64,000 bases of DNA. It comes from Methylibium petroleiphilum PM1. GTDB lineage: Bacteria > Pseudomonadota > Gammaproteobacteria > Burkholderiales > Burkholderiaceae_C. The position numbers were made by a program, and so were the translations under genes. How positions within the stretch are numbered: the first letter of the stretch is position 1; each line of letters begins with the position of its first letter. Shown in pieces: positions 57,332 to 64,000 of the stretch. The notes under the pieces were generated by a model. It saw only the letters and a program-made list of their open reading frames with translations. It did not search any database and had not been told where the DNA came from. The stretch covers positions 620,001 to 684,000 of the forward strand of contig NC_008825.1 of the NCBI RefSeq assembly GCF_000015725.1, read 5' to 3'.

Positions 57332-58390
57332 ATGCTGCAGAACATCGTCGCGCGGGGATGGCGCGCCATGCCGGCCGTCGTGCTGATGGCCGCGTTGTTG
57401 CCCTCCGCGACCCGAGCCCAGGCCGGGGGCGATCCGCTGGTCGAGGCGCGCGATGCACGCTACTGGCTGGCGCGCATCCACGAGGCGGCCGGGAAGCGCA
57501 ACTTCCAGGGAACGTTCGTCGTGACGGCGGCCGGCTCGGTGGCGAGTTCGCGCATCGTGCACTTCTGCGACGGTCGCAACCAGTTCGAGCGCATCGAGTC
57601 GCTCGATGGTCAGCACCGTCAGGTCTACCGTCACAACGATCTCGTGCACAGCCTGTGGCCGCACAGCCGTGTCGCGGTGGTGGAGACGCGGCAGGCCATG
57701 GGGCAGTTCCCCCTGTTGCTGTCGGCCGGCGCTGACCGCATCGTGCCGTTCTACGACGTCAAGTCGCTGGGCGACGGGCGCGTGGCGGGGCACGAGGCCA
57801 ATGTGCTGCTGCTTCAACCCAAGGACGGCTACCGCTTCGGCTACCGCCTGTGGGCCGAGCGCAGCTCCGGCCTCTTGTTGCGATCCGAGGTGTTCGACGA
57901 GCGCGATGTCGTGCTGGAGACCTCGGCCTTTTCCGAGGTGTCCATCGGCGTGAAGCCCCGGCCGGAGTCGGTGCTGCAAGCGATGAAGCGACTGGACGGC
58001 TATCGCGTCGAGCGACCGACGCTGCAGCAGGTGGACATCGGGCGAGAGGGGTGGTTGCTGAATGCCTTGCCACCGGGCTTCCGGCACGTCAGCAGCGTCA
58101 AGCGCCTGATGACCGTGGCTGGAGGGGAGCAGCCCCGGCCTGCTGCTGCCCAGGAAGAGTTCCCCTTGGCGCCGCCTTCGGTGCTGCAGGTCATCTACTC
58201 CGATGGCCTCACCTACGTGTCGGTGTTCATCGAGCCCTACATGCCGCGCCTGCACCGCCGGGAGATGCTGATGTCGCTGGGTGCAACCCAGACTCTGGTG
58301 AAGCGCCGGGGTGAATGGTGGATCACCGTGATCGGCGATGTCCCCGTCGTGACCCTGCGCGCGTTCGCGGCGGCCTTGGAACCCCGCTGA
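57332..58390 (+). CDS. rseB: Sigma-E regulatory protein RseB/MucB
   Basis: A 352-residue periplasmic protein with signal peptide (MPAVVLMAALLPSATRAQA). The MucB/RseB lipoprotein-like domain is visible: YWLARIHEAAGKRNFQGTFVV, FERIESLDGQHRQVYRHND, FGYRLWAERSSGLLLRSEVFD, and a C-terminal domain (LIEPYMPRLHRREM-like). It protects RseA from cleavage and senses envelope stress. It begins 2 bp after rseA. Confidence 0.93.
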   Translation: MLQNIVARGWRAMPAVVLMAALLPSATRAQAGGDPLVEARDARYWLARIHEAAGKRNFQGTFVVTAAGSVASSRIVHFCDGRNQFERIESLDGQHRQVYRHNDLVHSLWPHSRVAVVETRQAMGQFPLLLSAGADRIVPFYDVKSLGDGRVAGHEANVLLLQPKDGYRFGYRLWAERSSGLLLRSEVFDERDVVLETSAFSEVSIGVKPRPESVLQAMKRLDGYRVERPTLQQVDIGREGWLLNALPPGFRHVSSVKRLMTVAGGEQPRPAAAQEEFPLAPPSVLQVIYSDGLTYVSVFIEPYMPRLHRREMLMSLGATQTLVKRRGEWWITVIGDVPVVTLRAFAAALEPR

Positions 58391-58469
58391 CGGATTCGCG
58401 ATCTCACTGCGCCGGGCCGCGGGGTCCCGCGGCCAAGGCTCCCTGATCGACTGTTGGTACGAGGTGATG

Positions 58470-59996
58470 ATGCAAGAAGCAAGAACTGAAATGCCGCGCT
58501 CGTCGTGGCGCGCGCGTTCCTGGGTCTGGGTGGCGGCGGCGAGCATCGCCGGCGCCTCGACGCTGGGGGGGCTGCTGATGTCTCCGCATGCCAGCCATGC
58601 GCAGCCGGCCGTGGCAGCGGCACGTGGCCTGCCCGACTTCACCGACCTCGTCGAGCAGGTCGGCCCGGCGGTGGTGAACATCCGGACTACCGAGCGCACC
58701 CGCGGTGGCCAACGCGGCGGTGGGGGTGCCGGCCCGGAGATGGACGAGGAAATGCAGGAGTTCTTCCGTCGCTTCTTCGGCGTGCCGCCGGGGCAACTGC
58801 CTGGGCAGCGCCAAGATCCGCGGCGGCAGGCACCGGACGAAGAGCAACAGCGTGGCGTGGGTTCCGGCTTCATTTTCACGACCGACGGCTACGTGATGAC
58901 CAACGCGCACGTGGTCGACGGTGCCGACGAGGTGTACGTCACGCTGACGGACAAGCGCGAGTTCAAGGCCAAGCTGATCGGTGCTGACAAGCGCACCGAC
59001 GTGGCCGTGGTCAAGATCGAGGCCGCAGGCCTGCCGTCGGTGAAGATCGGCGACGTCAGCAAGTTGAAGGTCGGCGAATGGGTCATGGCGATCGGCTCGC
59101 CCTTCGGCCTGGAGAACACGGTCACGGCGGGCATCGTCAGCGCCAAGGCGCGCGACACCGGCGAGTTCGTCCCCTTCATCCAGACCGACGTGGCCATCAA
59201 TCCCGGCAACTCCGGCGGTCCGTTGATCAACCTGCGCGGCGAGGTGGTCGGCATCAACTCGCAGATCCTCAGCCGCTCGGGCGGCTTCATGGGCATCTCC
59301 TTTGCCATTCCGATGGACGAAGCCACGCGCGTGGCGGACCAGTTGCGTGCCGGTGGCCGTGTGGTGCGGGGTCGCATCGGCGTGCAGATCGGCGAGGTGA
59401 CGAAGGACGTGGCCGAATCGCTCGGCCTCGGCAAGGCGGCGGGGGCCCTGGTGCGTTCGGTCGAGGCCGGCGGGCCGGCCGACAAAGCCGGCGTCGAGGC
59501 GGGCGACATCATCACGCGCTTCGATGGCAAGCCGGTCGAGAAATCCAGCGACCTGCCGCGTCTGGTGGGGGGAACCAAGCCGGGGAGCAAGGCAAGCCTG
59601 CAGGTCTTCCGCCGCGGCAGCGCGCGAGATCTTGGTGTGACGGTGGCAGAACTCGAGCCCGAACCGGGACGCCGGGCGGCCGCACCGGAGAGCAAGCAGG
59701 CGCCGACGCCGAGCGTGGTGTCCGGCCTGGGCTTGACGCTGGCCAACCTGAGCGAGGAGCAGAAGCGCGAACTCAAGCTGCGTGGCGGCGTGCGTGTGGA
59801 AGCGACCGAAGGTGCGGCGGCGCGCGCGGGCTTGCGTGAAGGCGACGTGATCCTGTCGGTCGGCAATGTCGAGATCGTCGACGTGAAGCAGTTCGAGGCC
59901 GTGATCGCCAAGGTCGACAAGAGCAAGCCCATCAACGTGCTGTTCAGGCGAGGAGAGTGGGCGCAGTACGCGCTGATCCGCACGGCGACCCGCTGA
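58470..59996 (+). CDS. mucD: Periplasmic serine endoprotease, DegP/MucD family
   Basis: A 508-residue Do-type protease. A signal/anchor (SWVWVAAASIAGASTLGGLLM) precedes the trypsin-like domain with triad H147 (TNAHVVDGADE), D177 (KRTDVAVVKI) and S248 (NPGNSGGPLINL). Two PDZ domains follow (VRSVEAGGPADKAGVEAGDIITRFDG; AAARAGLREGDVILSVGNVEIV). It degrades misfolded periplasmic proteins under sigma-E control. I prefer ATG 58470 because GAGG lies 5 bp upstream; ATG 58467 is also in frame. Confidence 0.94.
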   Translation: MQEARTEMPRSSWRARSWVWVAAASIAGASTLGGLLMSPHASHAQPAVAAARGLPDFTDLVEQVGPAVVNIRTTERTRGGQRGGGGAGPEMDEEMQEFFRRFFGVPPGQLPGQRQDPRRQAPDEEQQRGVGSGFIFTTDGYVMTNAHVVDGADEVYVTLTDKREFKAKLIGADKRTDVAVVKIEAAGLPSVKIGDVSKLKVGEWVMAIGSPFGLENTVTAGIVSAKARDTGEFVPFIQTDVAINPGNSGGPLINLRGEVVGINSQILSRSGGFMGISFAIPMDEATRVADQLRAGGRVVRGRIGVQIGEVTKDVAESLGLGKAAGALVRSVEAGGPADKAGVEAGDIITRFDGKPVEKSSDLPRLVGGTKPGSKASLQVFRRGSARDLGVTVAELEPEPGRRAAAPESKQAPTPSVVSGLGLTLANLSEEQKRELKLRGGVRVEATEGAAARAGLREGDVILSVGNVEIVDVKQFEAVIAKVDKSKPINVLFRRGEWAQYALIRTATR

Positions 59997-60119
59997 CGCA
60001 GCGCGGGGAAGGGCGGCGCGACGGTCGATCCGGGTCGTCAAGCCGTCGCCCCAGTCGTCAGTCTGGTTTTCCGCCAGCTGAAATCGATTCGGCGATTTGC
60101 GGAAGCCTTGAAATCTTCC

Positions 60120-60151
60120 AAAAAGTGGGTGTGTGCACACACCCACTTTTT
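60120..60151. terminator. Bidirectional intrinsic terminator: perfect 32-bp palindrome after mucD
   Basis: Sixteen bases (AAAAAGTGGGTGTGTG, 60120-60135) are followed directly by their exact reverse complement (60136-60151). In RNA this gives a stem of about 14 bp flanked by A5 and T5, a strong terminator on both strands. It sits 123 bp after the mucD stop and probably ends the rpoE operon. The 559-bp gap 59997-60555 also holds DnaA boxes and a small transcription unit. Confidence 0.8.
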
Positions 60152-60241
60152 AGTGTTCGAATTGGGCTTGAAATTCACTAGAATTCCGCCGAATTTCGCC
60201 CCTTTATGCGCGGCGCAGAACAATAGTCGGCATGCTAAAGA

Positions 60242-60276
60242 TCGTCCACAGGACACCCACAGGGGTTTGTGGATAA
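60242..60276. promoter_or_regulatory. Cluster of DnaA-box-like sequences
   Basis: One perfect DnaA box (TTATCCACA on the minus strand, 60268-60276) and two weaker plus-strand matches, TCGTCCACA at 60242-60250 (7/9) and ACACCCACA at 60253-60261 (6/9), lie within 35 bp of relatively AT-rich DNA. They could bind DnaA; no dnaA, gyrB or other origin gene is near, so an origin is unlikely. Confidence 0.4.
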
Positions 60277-60358
60277 CATGTGCATGAATTCCATTGTTGG
60301 CACGCTGCAACGACGCAAAACCGAGCATCGGCGCGGTTTCCGGCCCGGTTGATGTGGC

Positions 60359-60364
60359 TACAAT
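60359..60364 (+). promoter_or_regulatory. -10 element of candidate small transcription unit
   Basis: TACAAT lies 7 bp before the first predicted stem of the small RNA candidate. A weak -35 (TTTCCG, 60337-60342) is 16 bp upstream, so the promoter call is tentative. Confidence 0.35.
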
Positions 60365-60370
60365 GAAAGC

Positions 60371-60437
60371 CCAACGAAGCAGTTGCCAAACGTTTTTTGT
60401 TGGAAGGCGCGTCACCGGTTTGACGTGCCTTTTTTTT
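60371..60437 (+). ncRNA. Candidate small RNA or lepA leader, about 67 nt
   Basis: Downstream of TACAAT, the sequence can fold a CCAAC/GTTGG stem (60371-60375 with 60399-60403) followed by the terminator at 60406-60437. The unit would give a transcript of about 67 nt, ending about 120 bp before lepA. It could be a free-standing sRNA or an attenuated lepA leader. I have an unverified memory of conserved small RNAs in Burkholderiales intergenic regions of this sort; a covariance-model search would decide. Confidence 0.4.
60406..60437 (+). terminator. Intrinsic terminator upstream of lepA
   Basis: An 8-bp stem GGCGCGTC/GACGTGCC (one G-U pair; 60406-60413 and 60422-60429) with an 8-nt loop is followed by eight T residues (60430-60437). 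It is a classical factor-independent terminator, oriented on the plus strand about 120 bp before the lepA start, so it either ends a short RNA or attenuates lepA. Confidence 0.8.
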
Positions 60438-60555
60438 ATGTGCGGCACGGACCGCCCAGCCCTCATCCCGCTTCGCGACACGAGCACCCGGCGCAACGGC
60501 AGCGCTCTTGTGGCTCCCGCTTGAAGCGCAGCGCAGTACGACGACGACAGGTCAG

Positions 60556-62370
<1,815 letters not shown>

Positions 62371-62377
62371 ACACTTC

Positions 62378-63346
62378 ATGAGTGCATTGACCGGGCTGCT
62401 CTATGGCGCCCTCGTGGTTTACCTGGGCGGCTGGTATCTCGGCTCCTGGAGCGGCAACTTCTCGCTGCTGCTCTTCATCCTGACGCTGGCGACCTTCGGC
62501 TACTGGCTGGCCGAGCGCCTGCACTTCCTGCCGCGACGCGTGGCGGCAGCCTCGGCACTGGAGGCGCAGGACGCGCAGCGGCGCAGCGAACTGCAGCGCC
62601 AGGGCATCCAGCAGGTCGATGGCAACGTGGCCGTGGCGCGGGAGCGCGTGTTGGCCCAGCCGTGGTGGCTGGACTGGACCGCGGGCCTGTTCCCGGTGAT
62701 CCTGGCGGTCTTCCTGCTGCGCTCCTTCCTGTTCGAACCGTTCAAGATTCCGTCAGGCTCCATGATCCCCACGCTGGCGATCGGCGATCTCATCCTCGTG
62801 AACAAGTTCCACTATGGGGTGAGGCTGCCGGTGATCAACAAGAAGATCCTCGCCAACAATGAGCCCCAGCGTGGCGACGTGATGGTGTTTCGCTATCCGG
62901 TCGAGCCAGGTGTCGACTACATCAAGCGCGTGGTCGGTCTGCCGGGTGATGAAGTGGCCTACCTGAACAAGAAGCTCTCGATCAATGGTCAGCCGGTGGA
63001 AACACGGCCGCTGCCGGATTTCTATGACGAGGACTCGCTGCGCTATGCCCAGCAGGCAAGTGAAAAGCTCGGCGCCGTCGAGCACCGCATCCTGACCGAC
63101 AAGGACCGTCCCGGCTTCGTGATCCCGATGCCCCAGTTCCAGAACTTCCGCGACAACTGCCGCTACAACGCCGAAGGCGTGGTGTGCACCGTGCCCCCGG
63201 GCCACTACTTCATGATGGGCGACAACCGGGACAATTCGCAGGATTCGCGCTACTGGGGCTTCGTGCCCAACGAGAACATCGTCGGCAAGGCCTTCTTTGT
63301 CTGGATGAATTTCGGTAACCTCAGGCGAATCGGCTCCTTCCATTGA
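62378..63346 (+). CDS. lepB: Signal peptidase I
   Basis: A 322-residue inner-membrane protease. N-terminal helices (LLYGALVVYLGGWYLGSW; LLLFILTLATFGYWL) and a third helix (FPVILAVFLLRSFLFEPF) precede the catalytic Ser S128 in KIPSGSMIPTL. The general base is K183 in YIKRVVGLPGDEV, and MGDNRDNSQDSRYWGFV is box E. It cleaves signal peptides of exported proteins. It is coupled to lepA. Confidence 0.96.
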   Translation: MSALTGLLYGALVVYLGGWYLGSWSGNFSLLLFILTLATFGYWLAERLHFLPRRVAAASALEAQDAQRRSELQRQGIQQVDGNVAVARERVLAQPWWLDWTAGLFPVILAVFLLRSFLFEPFKIPSGSMIPTLAIGDLILVNKFHYGVRLPVINKKILANNEPQRGDVMVFRYPVEPGVDYIKRVVGLPGDEVAYLNKKLSINGQPVETRPLPDFYDEDSLRYAQQASEKLGAVEHRILTDKDRPGFVIPMPQFQNFRDNCRYNAEGVVCTVPPGHYFMMGDNRDNSQDSRYWGFVPNENIVGKAFFVWMNFGNLRRIGSFH

Positions 63347-63372
63347 GCCGGCGCTTCACCAGGAGAACAACG

Positions 63373-63762
63373 ATGGCCTTCGCAGCGTCGGCAACATCGG
63401 GTGCGGTCCGCGCGCGCCCTGCCCAGAGAGGCGTCACCCTGATCGGCCTGCTGTTCTGGGCCATCATCATTGCCTGCGTCGCGTTGGTCGGCCTGAAGGT
63501 GCTGCCGACCCTCAACGAGTACTTCACCATCCAGCGCGCGGTCAACAAGGTCGCCAAGGAGGGGGGCAGCACCGTGCCGGAGATCCGGGCCGCCTTCGAC
63601 CGCCAGAAGGACATCGAATATTCGATCTCGTCCATCAGCGGCAAGGACCTCGAGATCACGAAGGAGAACGAGAAGGTCGTGGTGAAGTTCGCCTACGACA
63701 AGGAGCTCGAGCTGATCCAGCCGGTCTTCCTGCTGATCAAGTACCGGGGGCACTCGCAGTGA
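63373..63762 (+). CDS. DUF4845 domain protein
   Basis: A 129-residue protein with one membrane helix (GVTLIGLLFWAIIIACVALVGLKVLP) and a small periplasmic domain (NEYFTIQRAVNKVAKEGGSTVPEIRAAFDRQKDIEYSI). DUF4845 proteins sit between lepB and rnc in many beta- and gammaproteobacteria; their role is unknown. The ATG at 63373 is preceded by AGGAG at a good distance. Confidence 0.88.
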   Translation: MAFAASATSGAVRARPAQRGVTLIGLLFWAIIIACVALVGLKVLPTLNEYFTIQRAVNKVAKEGGSTVPEIRAAFDRQKDIEYSISSISGKDLEITKENEKVVVKFAYDKELELIQPVFLLIKYRGHSQ

Positions 63763-63811
63763 GGCCGTGCCGCGCCGCCGCCGCCAGGCGCGCGGCGCGG
63801 TCGGCGACGCC

Positions 63812-64000
63812 GTGAGCGACATCCCCGCCGCCTTCGACTCGCTGCAGGTCCGTCTCGGGCACCGCTTCGCGCAGGTCGGCCTGCTGGGCCGGGCGCTGAC
63901 CCACAAGAGCTTCGGCGCCGACAACAACGAACGGCTCGAGTTCCTCGGCGACGCGGTGTTGTCGGCCGCCATCTCGGGCCTGCTGTTCGAGCATTTCGGC
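63812..64000 (+). CDS. rnc: Ribonuclease III (5' part, cut by window edge)
   Basis: The first 63 residues of RNase III from GTG 63812: LQVRLGHRFAQVGLLGRALTHKSFG, then the signature NNERLEFLGDAVLSAAISGLLFEHF. RNase III cuts double-stranded RNA in rRNA maturation. An in-frame GTG at 63767 is a possible earlier start but would add only Arg/Ala-rich residues. The rest lies beyond the window. Confidence 0.93.
   Translation, partial: MSDIPAAFDSLQVRLGHRFAQVGLLGRALTHKSFGADNNERLEFLGDAVLSAAISGLLFEHFG

Noticed and set aside
60242-60276. Chromosomal origin of replication
   Set aside because: Only one perfect DnaA box, no AT-rich unwinding stretch of usual size and no dnaA/dnaN/gyrB or parAB genes nearby.

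Overview
This is a GC-rich (roughly 70%) chromosomal window from a betaproteobacterium of the order Burkholderiales. The Rubrivivax/Leptothrix/Methylibium neighbourhood is my best guess, inferred from codon bias and synteny rather than from a marker gene. The right-hand third carries the conserved betaproteobacterial order yceD-rpmF-plsX-fabHDG-acpP-fabF-rpoE-rseA-rseB-mucD-lepA-lepB-DUF4845-rnc. I saw no tRNA, rRNA, CRISPR array, transposase or prophage gene.

Layout. (1) 1-12.5 kb, housekeeping: AsmA-like protein (cut by the left edge), a UbiH-type hydroxylase, dsbC, a DUF3429 membrane protein, an M61 peptidase, a DUF3108 protein, enoyl-CoA hydratase, an exaC-type aldehyde dehydrogenase with its DUF779 partner (under a candidate sigma-54 promoter), and lysS. 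(2) 12.7-46 kb, a large surface-polysaccharide locus. The left arm (+) carries a Wzx-like flippase, acyltransferase, glycosyltransferases, a methyltransferase, ugd, a PglE/PglC/PglF-like trio and a KpsS-like protein. A middle block on both strands holds a KpsC-like protein between two paralogous GT2 enzymes, then a GT2 gene broken by a perfect 169-bp tandem duplication, a GT4 and three methyltransferases. The right arm (-) looks like one operon, manC-rfbBDAC-kpsMTED, followed by a secreted protein of unknown function and two of the methyltransferases. A WecA/MraY-type transferase closes the locus. (3) 46-64 kb, core genes: rhlE, an RsmI-like methylase, maf, the fatty-acid synthesis cluster, the sigma-E stress operon, lepA, lepB and the start of rnc.

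How the genes work together. The capsule locus can make dTDP-L-rhamnose (RfbABCD), GDP-mannose (ManC), UDP-glucuronate (Ugd) and probably a UDP-4-amino-4,6-dideoxy sugar (PglF/PglE-like). It has two types of chain initiator (PglC-like and WecA-like) and a complete ABC export route (KpsM/T/E/D with KpsC- and KpsS-like proteins). It also has a Wzx-like flippase, but no Wzy polymerase was recognised. The fab cluster feeds phospholipid synthesis (PlsX) and fatty-acid elongation. RpoE with its anti-sigma system and MucD protease forms the envelope-stress module.

Most notable observations: the reversible-looking 169-bp tandem duplication that frameshifts a capsule glycosyltransferase gene (28633-28970); a candidate small RNA unit, a perfect 32-bp palindrome and DnaA boxes in the mucD-lepA gap; a possible uronate-epimerase-like secreted protein in the capsule operon; and the sigma-54-type control region of exaC.
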